This document shows positions 14,031 to 21,621 of a stretch of DNA of 21,621 nucleotides, piece after piece (within the stretch, counting starts at the first letter, position 1; every line of letters starts with the position of its first letter). Location: assembly GCA_019313605.1 (NCBI GenBank), contig JAFDAW010000007.1, positions 1 to 21,621 on the forward strand, in the 5' to 3' direction. The DNA is from Deltaproteobacteria bacterium. Its GTDB lineage: Bacteria; Myxococcota_A; UBA9160; SMWR01. Below the pieces are notes generated by a model. That model was not told the DNA's origin, made no database searches, and was given only the letters and a program-made list of their open reading frames with translations. Made by a program: the position numbers and the translations under genes.

Positions 14031-15004
14031 GTGCCTCCCACGCGATCGCCGATGTTTCTCATCCGAACAATGGCCGTGTGAACTCGACGCCGATAACCGT
14101 CCTGGCCGGCGATTGCGTCCCGATTCTCCATGTTCTGGAAGAACCCCTGGGTAAACCTCTCGTCTTCGGAGCGCGTACGGGTAACGACGTTGAATCGGAC
14201 CGCGCGAAGGTCGCTCGCGTCGCTATCCTTGGCGACGTAGTTGTTGCCCGAAATTCCGTGTAACTCGCCAACGTCGAGGGAGAAGTTTCCATTCGAATCC
14301 AGGAAAAATGCAAGCTGTAGATCCTCGACGCCGTCGGCCAGCAGGAGTCCGTTGCGATAGAGCTTGTTGGAATCGATGCGGTATTCGATCGCCGGAACCG
14401 CGATCAGCGTGGCGGAACCCGCCGCGTCGAACGAAGCGGTCTTGATATCGATCGTAATGGATTTGGTGCCGAGGTTGACGTTTCCGACGAGCCCACAGAC
14501 CGATCCGCGATCGGGATCCGCCAGGTCGGTAATGATCACACCGCCGCCATTCTCGTTGAAGTCGCTGTCGTTGACTCCATTGCCATCCGTGTCGTAGGAG
14601 GGGTCCGGCGTGTCCGGTTCGATAACGAGATCGTCCAGGCCCAACGTGGTGACGCCAAAATTGACCTGCGTTACACCGCCCAATACCCGAGCACCATCGA
14701 AGGTCCCGATCGCATCCACGGGGTTGATGGCCGTGTGATCGCTGATGTAGAGGAGATCGGGAGCATTGGTGTTATCGATGCCGCATATCGCTGCGCCTTC
14801 GGGCACCATCATTCCCGCGTGCCTCAGATCGCGTTCAAAAAGGCTCGATATGGCGCGAACACTCTGTTGCGTATCCACCACGGAGTCGATCTTGATGTAG
14901 GCCCGGTTGTTCACTGTGAAGATCTGCATCGTGAAGACCATTACGATCGCGAGTATCGCGCTGGCGATCATCAACTCGATAATGGTGAATCCGGATTTTC
15001 GCAT
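14027..15004 (-). CDS. pilW: Type IV pilus minor pilin, PilW type
   Basis: The 325-residue prepilin has a short leader (MRKSG) cleaved before FTIIELMIASAILAIVMVFT, with Glu five residues after the cut as needed for assembly. VVDTQQSVRAISSLFERDLRHAGMMV follows, the QxxVRxxxxxFxRDLRxAG signature of PilW. The long C-terminal beta-rich part includes an Asp/Asn-rich stretch (PSYDTDGNGVNDSDFNENGG) that resembles calcium-binding loops. A pair of Cys residues (ICGID, VCGLV) could form a disulphide. It lies 6 nt after pilV and ends by ATGA overlap with pilX. PilW is an inner-membrane-processed minor pilin that helps start pilus assembly together with PilV, PilX and PilY1. Confidence 0.88.
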   Translation of the reverse strand: MRKSGFTIIELMIASAILAIVMVFTMQIFTVNNRAYIKIDSVVDTQQSVRAISSLFERDLRHAGMMVPEGAAICGIDNTNAPDLLYISDHTAINPVDAIGTFDGARVLGGVTQVNFGVTTLGLDDLVIEPDTPDPSYDTDGNGVNDSDFNENGGGVIITDLADPDRGSVCGLVGNVNLGTKSITIDIKTASFDAAGSATLIAVPAIEYRIDSNKLYRNGLLLADGVEDLQLAFFLDSNGNFSLDVGELHGISGNNYVAKDSDASDLRAVRFNVVTRTRSEDERFTQGFFQNMENRDAIAGQDGYRRRVHTAIVRMRNIGDRVGGT

Positions 15005-15010
15005 CCTCGG

Positions 15011-15454
15011 CTAGATCCCTTCCCGGTTGTAACGAATACTCGAGAGCGTGACCGATCGGGTCTCTCCGCTCTCTTCGGTCCACGACACCTGCACGTCGAT
15101 TTCGCGCGTGAAGGTCGGTTCTACATCCGTTATCTGGTGGGAGACGCTATAAGCCCTTTCGGAAAGTGAGCCGCCATCGAGCTTGACGGTGCTCTGCTCG
15201 ACTGGATCGGCGACGAATCCGCCGGTGACTCCGACTGACGTCCAGGTGTCTTGCTGGAGCTGCTCCATCCTGCTTTCGGCAATCGCCGCCGCGTGTGTCA
15301 TATGCCGGCCCCGATCGCCTCCACGCATGGCGTAGATCTGTACGGTCGCCAGCGACAGAAGGCCGAAGGTCAAGATGCCAATGCTGATCATCACCTCGAT
15401 CAGGGTGAAACCGCCCGTCGTCCGATTGAGTCGCCCGTTCTTGGTACCCATCAT
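15011..15454 (-). CDS. pilV: Type IV pilus minor pilin, PilV type
   Basis: ATG 15454 overlaps the fimT stop as ATGA and is preferred, giving 147 residues. A GTG nine bases earlier is also open. A basic leader (GTKNGRLNRTTGG) precedes FTLIEVMISIGILTFGLLSLAT, with Glu at position five of the mature helix. The following AMRGGDRGRHMTHAAAIAESRMEQLQ is typical of PilV/GspI-like minor pilins, where A-x-x-x-A-E-S-x-x-E-x-L recurs. The C-terminal part is beta-rich (AYSVSHQITDVEP, REIDVQVSWTEESGETRSVTLSS) and ends soon after. It lies between fimT and pilW in the operon, 6 nt before pilW. It is predicted to sit in the priming complex of the pilus. Confidence 0.88.
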   Translation of the reverse strand: MMGTKNGRLNRTTGGFTLIEVMISIGILTFGLLSLATVQIYAMRGGDRGRHMTHAAAIAESRMEQLQQDTWTSVGVTGGFVADPVEQSTVKLDGGSLSERAYSVSHQITDVEPTFTREIDVQVSWTEESGETRSVTLSSIRYNREGI

Positions 15455-16149
15455 TGAGTCCACCCACCCCCGGCCCAGGCGTGAACACGCGTGCCACCGA
15501 GAGGCGCGAGCGTCACCGCGTAGTCACGACCGCCACTCGTGATGTAGAGGCCCGCGCCGCCGGTTCCCGTGTCGCCAATCGTTCCGCAGGTCGTCGAGGT
15601 CGGGTCGAAACCCACCGGAATTCCATCGGCCCGGAAGAGCACCCAATTCGTGGCGTTGTTGCTCGGACCCGAGGCCGTGGTTCCACTGGCCTGTGGCGGG
15701 CTGAAAGTCGCGGTTCCCGTATCGATCGGCACCTTGACGGTCGCCTCCGACACCCCGAATGTGACTTGATTCGGTAGCGGGATCGTCTCTTGACTCTCCG
15801 AAACATCGATATGGCAATTCGCGGTAGCGGGAGATCCGTCGTCCAAGATCAGCATGGGAACCGAGTTGCCCGTTGAATCGACGAGGACAGTTCCCGCAGG
15901 ATCCGCGGTCCCCAGTGGGCCGAAGAAGACGATCTGATTATTGCCGGTTCGAATCGCCTGGCTGCGCGCAATCTGAAACACGTTGCTGAGATCGCGCGCG
16001 AAACCCTGAAGACGCCGCCGTTCGATCATTCCCTGGATCGAAGGAATCGCGGCCACCGCCAATACCGCGATGATTGCCAGCACGACAACCACCTCGATCA
16101 AGGTGAAACCAGCTCGACGATTTCTCTGAACCGACTGCTCAAACCGCAT
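15451..16149 (-). CDS. fimT: Type IV pilus minor pilin, FimT/GspH type
   Basis: The 232-residue prepilin has a 14-residue basic leader ending RRAG and the helix FTLIEVVVVLAIIAVLAVAA with Glu five residues in. PSIQGMIERRRLQGFARDLSNVFQIARSQAIRTGNNQIVFF follows, matching the FimT/GspH pattern (ARSEAxxR with V-x-F). The C-terminal GspH-like part contains Gly/Thr/Ser-rich loops and an even Cys pair (CHIDVS, CGTIG). It could equally be called FimU or GspH-like. FimT is chosen because it stands in a pilus cluster with no secretin or type II secretion gene. ATG 16149 follows the pilY1 stop by 2 nt, and its own stop overlaps pilV. Confidence 0.87.
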   Translation of the reverse strand: MRFEQSVQRNRRAGFTLIEVVVVLAIIAVLAVAAIPSIQGMIERRRLQGFARDLSNVFQIARSQAIRTGNNQIVFFGPLGTADPAGTVLVDSTGNSVPMLILDDGSPATANCHIDVSESQETIPLPNQVTFGVSEATVKVPIDTGTATFSPPQASGTTASGPSNNATNWVLFRADGIPVGFDPTSTTCGTIGDTGTGGAGLYITSGGRDYAVTLAPLGGTRVHAWAGGGWTQ

Positions 16150-16151
16150 CG

Positions 16152-19100
16152 TCAGTCGTTCTCCCGCCAGTAGAGCGTGGCGCCATTGAGGTTGACGTTG
16201 GGAGCTTCGATGATCTCGATGTCCGATCCACTTTTCTCGATCACGACCCGATTTTCCTTGCCACCCACGCCGATCGACACCTTCGGATCTGTCGGCAGAC
16301 CGGACCCAAGTGTGAGGCCGCGGGTCGAGTTGCCGCCTCCGTCCGTGAAATGCCCCCCTCCGGTCTCGACGTCGAAGGCATAGAGATTCCCGACACCGCG
16401 GGCCGTACAGGGGTCGGCGCCCGAGGTTGGCGTGAAGCTCGCTACGATCACCAAGCCGCTGAAGATCTCGACGTTGGTCACGAACTTCTCGCCATCCGCG
16501 ACCCTGATGTAGAAACCCTTGTTGGCGAAGCTCTGTGCGCCTTCGCTTCCGCTGAAATCCGTCAGGTCGGCCTCGGTAATCGTGCCGAGCGAAGCGGATT
16601 CGTAGGGATCCGAATCGATCATCACGTAGAATCGGTTGTTCTCACCCAACTCTGACGCATCCGAGTCGCCCTCGAATTGAAGATTGCGACGCTCGCCACT
16701 GCCGAAGGCGAGGTAGAGCCGACCATTGGAAAAAGTAGCCGCCGGCGGAAACATGAAATTCTTGTAGTAGGTCACCGCGCCAGCCCCGTTTCCGATGGTT
16801 TCGGGGGCGGCGGTGAAGAACGCCTTGAAGGGCCAGTTCGGCTGGGTTCGGAGGGACGAGCCGTCGTTGATCCGATCTTCTCCAACATCGTGGATCAACC
16901 ATTTCCAGACATTCCCACCCATGTCTCCGACGTAGATCACATCGGCATAGCCGTCGAAATTGAGATCGAGAACGGAAGGAGTGCTGACTATGGAATAGAG
17001 CATGGACGCCTGTGGGTCCGCGACGGATCCGAATTTCTTTTCAGCGAGTACCCCACCCGTTTTCAGATCGATGATGTAGATCCCACGCCCCTTGAGGGAA
17101 GCGGCTGAGTAGGTGGAGACGAGTCCGGTGACGTCATCGGGATTGGGATCGCTCGTCGCGTCGTAGCCACCCGTCACGATCGCTACCCAGCGATCCACGG
17201 AATTACCGGGAGAATCCGTCCTATCCACCCTGATTTTCGTGATGATGGGTTTCGCCCAGCTCTCTCCCATGAAGGCTTGATCTGCGACATTGCCCTCGGA
17301 CGGGAACTCCCACACGTAGCGCGGATAATCGGTATTGCCTCCATCGAGCGGGCTGATCTGATTGGGGTTGGTGACATCCAACGCGTAATAGTGGTTTCCT
17401 CCCTCGCGCAGGGCGCCCAGCAGATACGTGTGCCATTCATGGCCATTGCCCGAGTTTACGTTGTAACCCGCCCCATCTGCCGGCACCTCATCGTCGATCC
17501 AGACATCGGCCGAGTTCACGTCGCCGTCCACGTAGTGATGACGATCGGTAGGGGAGTCGATCACCAGATTCCTGATGGTCTGCCGCGCCTGCCACGGCAT
17601 GAAGCCAAAGCGCTCGACACCCGTCCCCCTGCTGTAGTAGGGCAGCGCTGGAGCAGCCGGCACCGTCCAGGAACCAGTATTGAACGCCTCGAGGAATCCC
17701 GCGTTCGAACCCGCGTAGAGGACCCGATCGCGGGCCTCGTAGAAGGTCTTGAAGGTGGAGTAACCCGGATCGACGAGCTGCAGAGTGGGGTGGCGGATCG
17801 CTACGGCGTTCGAATGGAAGATGTCTCCCAACCGGGCGGGGCGCTCCGCGCATGCCACCGGAAGCGTTACGATTGTCCCGTCCAATACACCAGTGCCGAA
17901 GAAACAGCCTTTCGCGTGCTCGACGATCTCGTCAGCGAGTCCCTCTTCGGTAATCGCGGTGCTGCCAGCGAGCGTGTAGAGCGGACTGTTCGGGGCGGGA
18001 TCCGATGCCACTGCGAACGGGTCGAGCCCCAGTTCGAGATAGGTGATGGATTGGTCGAAATCCGGGGGGACCGTGCCGTTTGCAACGCCGGACTTCGAGA
18101 CATAGAGGTTGCGCGAAGCGGGCAAAGGGATCTCGTCTGCGGCATCCCACCAAAACACGGCTTCCGGCTTGAAGGGCCCGCTGTTGCACTCACCCGCGGT
18201 TGGGTCGTCGAGCGCACAATCGCCATTCATATCGCGAACCGCACCGAGCGCGTCGATCGCCCAAGCACGCACGTGACCTTCCCAGAACGCACTCTTACCG
18301 CGCGGGAAGAAGAAGCTCTGATAGAAATCGGCGCCGTCCTTGGTGCGTGCGGAGGGAACCGTGGCCGCCGTGAACGAGGCTGACTTTTCGATGATGTCGT
18401 TCAGCGCCGCGATCAACGCAGCCGTCAATTCGTCACCATCCGCTGCCTTGTAGAAGGTGCCGTTGCCCAGCACAGCGGTTCGCTCGAGGTAATCGTCCGT
18501 GGCGGTGGTCGTCGCGAAGCCGACCGTATAGGTGTCGATCGTCTGAGTGCCCCCCAGGTCGGGGCGGAAATCCTTGTCGAACATGTACTTCGAGATGTCG
18601 TCGAGGTAGAAGGCGGCCTCGTCTGCGGCGCCGGGCTCTTCAACCTCCGCATCGGCGTAGTAATTGCCGATCAACCCAGTCGCACCGCCGATACCGAAAT
18701 CCGCGTATCCGAGTGCGGTGCCTGCTGGGTCGACATCGAAATCGTCGCGGCTGGGAAGGCCGTCGGTCACGATGATCACGAAGGCCTTCTCGCAATCGTA
18801 GATCATCGCGTCTTCGAACCAATTATTCGAAGCCACCGGGTTGCCAAACTTGTTGTACTCGTAGATCGGAAACGCGGCACCATTTACGCCGAGCGGCATA
18901 TCCGCTGCGACGCGCGGCATCCAATAGGTGTAGATCTGAAAAAGCGTCTCAGCGAGCGGCGTGCCGTCATTTGATATCGTAACCGAAGTCTTGATCCTCG
19001 ATTCGAGCTCGTTGGCGTGATTCGGGTTGGAACGACCGAGGTCTGATCCGAGGAATCCGCCGTTGGGGTCGACGCTTCCCGCGTCGGCTGGCTCGCGAAA

Positions 19101-19709
19101 CTCCGCTTGTGCGAACCGGACGTTCTTCGTCTCGGCAACGCATAACAGGTCCAGCAGAACCTGCTGGCTGGCTTCGAATCGCGTGCGCCGATACTTCTCG
19201 GCGAGAAATTTCGAGGCGCCCGAACTGGTACATCCCGCGACATTGGCTTCGGCGGTGGCGATCTCGTCGAGAATTGCGTCGTCGTCAGTGTCGCTCTCGT
19301 CGAGGCCGAGGTACCACATCAGGTAGCGGCCGCTCCAGTAGGTCTTTTTGGGATTCCGGACGCCATAGACCTTTCGATTGCCACGCGCCGGGGTGTCGCA
19401 ATTGGCATTGGACACAGTGGAGCCGATCTCGTACACGATGTCGGGATCAAGTGCTCCGCTGAAATCGGCGGAAGATGTGCAGTAGCTCGCATCGGGTACT
19501 TTCTCGGAATCGAACGCGGGGTGCCATTCGATGTGATTCATCGAGTCGGAGTTGTCCATGAACAGAACCACATTGGGTGCAACTGCGGACTGCAGGAGAA
19601 ATATGTCGTCGCCGCTCTGCGCACTCGCCGATGCGGACACCAGGAAGCAAGAGAACACGACGATGAAATTCGCAAGAAGACTTTTCATCGGGTGGGAGAG
19701 TCCGGTCAT
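16152..19709 (-). CDS. pilY1: Type IV pilus tip adhesin and assembly factor PilY1
   Basis: The 1185-residue exported protein has a signal peptide (MKSLLANFIVVFSCFLVSASASA, reached from ATG 19709 or 19688). GAGG 7 nt before 19709 supports the longer start. The N-terminal half contains a von Willebrand A-like domain with MIDAS residues DNSDS (52-56) and IIVTDGLPSRDDFD near residue 310. The C-terminal half is the PilY1 beta-propeller: ARLGDIFHSNAVAIRHP (about 625-640), RDRVLYAGSNAGFLEAFNTG, HYYALDVTNPNQ and the calcium-loop segment DLNFDGYADVIYVGDMGGNVWKW near residue 915. PilY1 sits at the pilus tip with the minor pilins, opposes retraction and can bind surfaces. Here it is first in the operon, with fimT, pilV, pilW and pilX after it. 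It faces a PilZ-domain gene across 353 bp. Confidence 0.93.
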   Translation of the reverse strand: MTGLSHPMKSLLANFIVVFSCFLVSASASAQSGDDIFLLQSAVAPNVVLFMDNSDSMNHIEWHPAFDSEKVPDASYCTSSADFSGALDPDIVYEIGSTVSNANCDTPARGNRKVYGVRNPKKTYWSGRYLMWYLGLDESDTDDDAILDEIATAEANVAGCTSSGASKFLAEKYRRTRFEASQQVLLDLLCVAETKNVRFAQAEFREPADAGSVDPNGGFLGSDLGRSNPNHANELESRIKTSVTISNDGTPLAETLFQIYTYWMPRVAADMPLGVNGAAFPIYEYNKFGNPVASNNWFEDAMIYDCEKAFVIIVTDGLPSRDDFDVDPAGTALGYADFGIGGATGLIGNYYADAEVEEPGAADEAAFYLDDISKYMFDKDFRPDLGGTQTIDTYTVGFATTTATDDYLERTAVLGNGTFYKAADGDELTAALIAALNDIIEKSASFTAATVPSARTKDGADFYQSFFFPRGKSAFWEGHVRAWAIDALGAVRDMNGDCALDDPTAGECNSGPFKPEAVFWWDAADEIPLPASRNLYVSKSGVANGTVPPDFDQSITYLELGLDPFAVASDPAPNSPLYTLAGSTAITEEGLADEIVEHAKGCFFGTGVLDGTIVTLPVACAERPARLGDIFHSNAVAIRHPTLQLVDPGYSTFKTFYEARDRVLYAGSNAGFLEAFNTGSWTVPAAPALPYYSRGTGVERFGFMPWQARQTIRNLVIDSPTDRHHYVDGDVNSADVWIDDEVPADGAGYNVNSGNGHEWHTYLLGALREGGNHYYALDVTNPNQISPLDGGNTDYPRYVWEFPSEGNVADQAFMGESWAKPIITKIRVDRTDSPGNSVDRWVAIVTGGYDATSDPNPDDVTGLVSTYSAASLKGRGIYIIDLKTGGVLAEKKFGSVADPQASMLYSIVSTPSVLDLNFDGYADVIYVGDMGGNVWKWLIHDVGEDRINDGSSLRTQPNWPFKAFFTAAPETIGNGAGAVTYYKNFMFPPAATFSNGRLYLAFGSGERRNLQFEGDSDASELGENNRFYVMIDSDPYESASLGTITEADLTDFSGSEGAQSFANKGFYIRVADGEKFVTNVEIFSGLVIVASFTPTSGADPCTARGVGNLYAFDVETGGGHFTDGGGNSTRGLTLGSGLPTDPKVSIGVGGKENRVVIEKSGSDIEIIEAPNVNLNGATLYWREND

Positions 19710-20062
19710 TCTTTAACCTCGAGCACCGTCCGACCCTGTCAAAGTCCGGCGAGTCGCACATGACACCGAAGTCAGTGCGGGCGCGTTCGCCCAACCCAAC
19801 GGCGTCCTGCAGACATTGTGGTGCAATACCCGCATCGGATTTCTCGACCCTCCGCTTGAGTGAAAACTGCACGAACCTCATCGTCCGTAAGCGTGTCGCG
19901 CTTGAGTTGCACATCCGCGCTTCACCCTCTCGATCAGGAGCCTGAAGCCGGTTCTGCTCGCCAGCTGCCTCCGACGCCCGCGGGCGTTAACTCTGTGGCC
20001 CCGGGAGCCGATAATCCAAGTACCCGTAGAAGCTGAAACTTCCCTCTGCGGGTGGCGGAGCC
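19710..20062. other. Divergent control region between pilY1 and the multi-PilZ gene
   Basis: No gene is supported in these 353 bp. Open frames on both strands lack recognisable sequence and good starts. The region should carry the promoter for the pilus operon (leftward) and for the PilZ gene (rightward). A good sigma-70-like pair for the rightward gene is listed separately. For pilY1, a TTGACA-like hexamer is present on the minus strand (19737-19742), but its -10 partner would fall on the ribosome site, so I do not call it. No sigma-54 GG-N10-GC site convinced me. Confidence 0.6.
19987..20015 (+). promoter_or_regulatory. Sigma-70-like promoter for the multi-PilZ gene
   Basis: TTAACT (19987-19992) and GATAAT (20010-20015) are separated by exactly 17 bp and match the -35 (4 of 6) and -10 (5 of 6) consensus hexamers. 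Transcription would start near 20022, giving a leader of about 40 nt before ATG 20063. This is a sequence match only. Confidence 0.5.
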
Positions 20063-21621
20063 ATGGAGCAACGAGCAGGCCGGAGAATCAAGCGCAGGCT
20101 CACCTGCGAGTTCTTTGACGGGGCGAGATCCCACCGCGGGATCATCCTCGACGTCGGCCCCTCGGGCGTCTTCATCCGGACCAACGCGGTGCTCTCGCCC
20201 GGAACCCAGATCGATATCCACCTGGCGACCTCGGTGGCCGCGCCGGCGATGACGCTTTTGGGCACCGTCGTGCGACGCAAGTCCGTGCCGGCCACGCTCA
20301 CCACGCTGATCCAGCCCGGGCTTGGCGTGAAGATCATCGAAGCACCGCGAGAATTCGGGCTGCTCACCGCCAATTGTGAGCTCGAAGAGGCGATCGAAAC
20401 CGATTACGCGGGTGCGCGGGTTCCGCGCAACGATCAGCAGCAACAGGCGCAACAGCCTCTCACAACAAAGGATTCACGAGTTGAGCCGGGTGAGAGCGAC
20501 CGGGCTGCAGAATCATCTCCACCGGCGAAAGATCCGGAGAGAAGCGGCACCGCCGAAGAAACGGAAAAGAAACGACCCCAATCGGCGAAAACTGCAGCAG
20601 AGAAGGCCCCTAAACGCGAAACCGTTGCGAAAAAGCGAACTGAACAGCCGAAGCCGCCGCGACCGCTCGTCGCTGTTCTCGTCGGAGGAGCGGCACTAGG
20701 CGAGATCGCCGAGATCTTGAGAAACATGGAAGTCAAGACGATCGAGTGTGGCCCCTACGATCCCCAACTCGCCGCACTCGACGACGCCCAGCTCCTCGTA
20801 GTCTCCGCGGAGATCGCGATGTCGGATCCGATACCGGTCGACACCGACATGCTGGTCGGAGTCGCGGTTTGCGGCGACATCTCGGAAACCCTGCGCTCAC
20901 AGATCCGCCAGCAGGGTTATCGCTATCTGCTCCGCCCGCACGTACACCCCGAAGCGCTTCGGATGCTGCTTCGCTACGCGATCTACGCGGAGCGCGACCG
21001 GCGCGGGCGAGTCCGCCATCCCGTGGGATGCGAAGTCGGCTGGCGAGCCGGCTGGAAACACAACCGCGGTCGCCTGCTCGATATCTCCCATGGTGGGTGC
21101 TGCCTATTGGTCGAGAAACCCCCGAAGGTCGGCGCGAAGATTGCGATCAAGATCCCGGCCGAAACCGTCGGTGGACAGGCGCTCAAACTTCGTGGAAAAG
21201 TACTCCGCAGCACACCCAATGCGGCACATCACGGAAACGAGCGCACTGCTCTCGGAGTGATCCTGGACGGCATTACACCATCAGTGCGTACGGTTCTCGT
21301 CGAACTTTGCGAGAGATGGAGTGAAAGCCCGCCGATGTTGCCGCGCGGCAAACGGCCGCGTTCCACGACCTCGGCAGTCGAAAAAAGCGACGGAAAATCG
21401 ATCGGATCGAAACCGAGAACCGAAACTTCTCAAACTCCCGCGGAGAAATCCCCGGAAAGCCAGACAAGAGATTCGGCCGCCAGCGCATTACAAGATTCCT
21501 CCTCGGACAGCGCCGATCGATCGACGCGCCGCGGTGTATTCGAACAAGAAATCGTCCAGGTCGACGAGGAGTCGCGCGTCGTCCAGGCGCTCCTCGGCCG
21601 CGACCTGTCGCTCGACGGAAT
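20063..21621 (+). CDS. Multi-PilZ-domain protein with a receiver-like core, cut by window end
   Basis: The frame is open from ATG 20063 to the edge (519 codons seen). PilZ 1 (about 7-105) has RRIKRR and DVGPSG (30-35), where the usual DxSxxG Ser is Gly. A disordered Lys/Glu/Pro/Ser linker (122-200) follows. Residues 201-310 look like a receiver-type alpha/beta fold (PLVAVLVGGAALGEIAEIL, LLVVSAEIAM, YRYLLRPHVHPEALRMLLR) without a clear phospho-acceptor set. PilZ 2 (311-420) has RDRRGRVRHP and a complete DISHGG (340-345). A second disordered linker (420-487) leads to RSTRR (486-490) and DLSLDG (514-519), the start of a third PilZ domain at the window edge. PilZ domains bind cyclic di-GMP, so a sensor or effector role beside the pilus genes is likely. 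No signal peptide or membrane span is visible. The ribosome site (GGAG) is close, 2 nt before ATG. Confidence 0.82.
   Translation, partial: MEQRAGRRIKRRLTCEFFDGARSHRGIILDVGPSGVFIRTNAVLSPGTQIDIHLATSVAAPAMTLLGTVVRRKSVPATLTTLIQPGLGVKIIEAPREFGLLTANCELEEAIETDYAGARVPRNDQQQQAQQPLTTKDSRVEPGESDRAAESSPPAKDPERSGTAEETEKKRPQSAKTAAEKAPKRETVAKKRTEQPKPPRPLVAVLVGGAALGEIAEILRNMEVKTIECGPYDPQLAALDDAQLLVVSAEIAMSDPIPVDTDMLVGVAVCGDISETLRSQIRQQGYRYLLRPHVHPEALRMLLRYAIYAERDRRGRVRHPVGCEVGWRAGWKHNRGRLLDISHGGCCLLVEKPPKVGAKIAIKIPAETVGGQALKLRGKVLRSTPNAAHHGNERTALGVILDGITPSVRTVLVELCERWSESPPMLPRGKRPRSTTSAVEKSDGKSIGSKPRTETSQTPAEKSPESQTRDSAASALQDSSSDSADRSTRRGVFEQEIVQVDEESRVVQALLGRDLSLDG

Noticed and set aside
17277..18383. Plus-strand frame of 368 codons inside pilY1
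   Set aside because: Antisense to conserved PilY1 propeller sequence, with no recognisable motif or ribosome site.
19710..19742. TTGACA on the minus strand upstream of pilY1 as a -35 box
   Set aside because: The matching -10 would overlap the GAGG ribosome site and leave no leader before ATG 19709.
19800..19930. Possible sigma-54 (-24/-12) promoter near TTGC motifs upstream of pilY1 and the PilZ gene
   Set aside because: Two TTGCA sites were checked. Neither has GG at the required 10-nt distance, so the invariant dinucleotide is missing.
19987..20064. 25-codon minus-strand frame (starting MAPPPAEGSFSFYGYLDY) at the pilY1/PilZ border
   Set aside because: It looks protein-like, but its start is only the reverse side of the CCATGG at the PilZ start, with no ribosome site. 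Its reverse strand holds the candidate promoter.
1..21621. tRNA, rRNA, CRISPR array, insertion sequence, prophage or integrase
   Set aside because: I looked for direct repeats, cloverleaf-like segments, transposase motifs and terminal inverted repeats and saw none. The window reads as ordinary chromosome.

Overview
The window looks like chromosomal DNA from a GC-rich, Gram-negative bacterium of the broad deltaproteobacterial type (Myxococcota, Desulfobacterota or Binatota-like). The pointers are lipoproteins, a PEP-CTERM-like sorting tail, type IV pilus minor pilins with PilY1, several PilZ domains in one protein, a dusB-ntrB-ntrC operon, the second type of SerC and a CcmD-like membrane peptide. 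This placement is an inference and no rRNA marker is present. I see no tRNA or rRNA gene, CRISPR array, insertion sequence or phage gene. Coding density is high and most genes on the same strand overlap by ATGA or nearly touch.

Left part (1-7161). The 5'-terminal half of acetoacetyl-CoA synthetase leaves the window on the minus strand. Divergent from it is a 43-residue CcmD-like membrane peptide, followed by a 44-residue lipoprotein on the minus strand. Next comes a tight five-gene minus-strand operon read from right to left: dusB, ntrB, ntrC, thiE and a concentrative nucleoside transporter. dusB-ntrB-ntrC is the classical nifR3-ntrBC nitrogen-control arrangement. The thiE and transporter extension is less usual.

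Middle part (7162-13450). moeA (molybdenum cofactor) runs rightward and overlaps the end of a leftward two-gene unit by 20 bp. That unit encodes a secreted helical protein and a metzincin-like zinc-protease homologue with a PEP-CTERM-like tail. After a gene-free stretch of about 510 bp with several hairpins comes a type-2 serC on the plus strand. serC meets the pilus-side lipoprotein gene head-on, and the junction holds a strong hairpin and a perfect 22-bp palindrome.

Right part (13451-21621). A leftward operon, pilY1-fimT-pilV-pilW-pilX, encodes the tip adhesin and minor pilins of a type IV pilus. A lipoprotein with Ig or cadherin-like modules follows it on the same strand. Divergent from pilY1 is a long soluble protein, cut by the window end, with two PilZ domains, a receiver-like core between them and the start of a third PilZ domain. 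It is a plausible cyclic-di-GMP sensor placed beside pilus genes.

The most interesting candidates are the multi-PilZ protein facing the pilus operon, the coupled PEP-CTERM metzincin pair, the isolated CcmD-like peptide, and the palindrome and alternative hairpins at gene borders.
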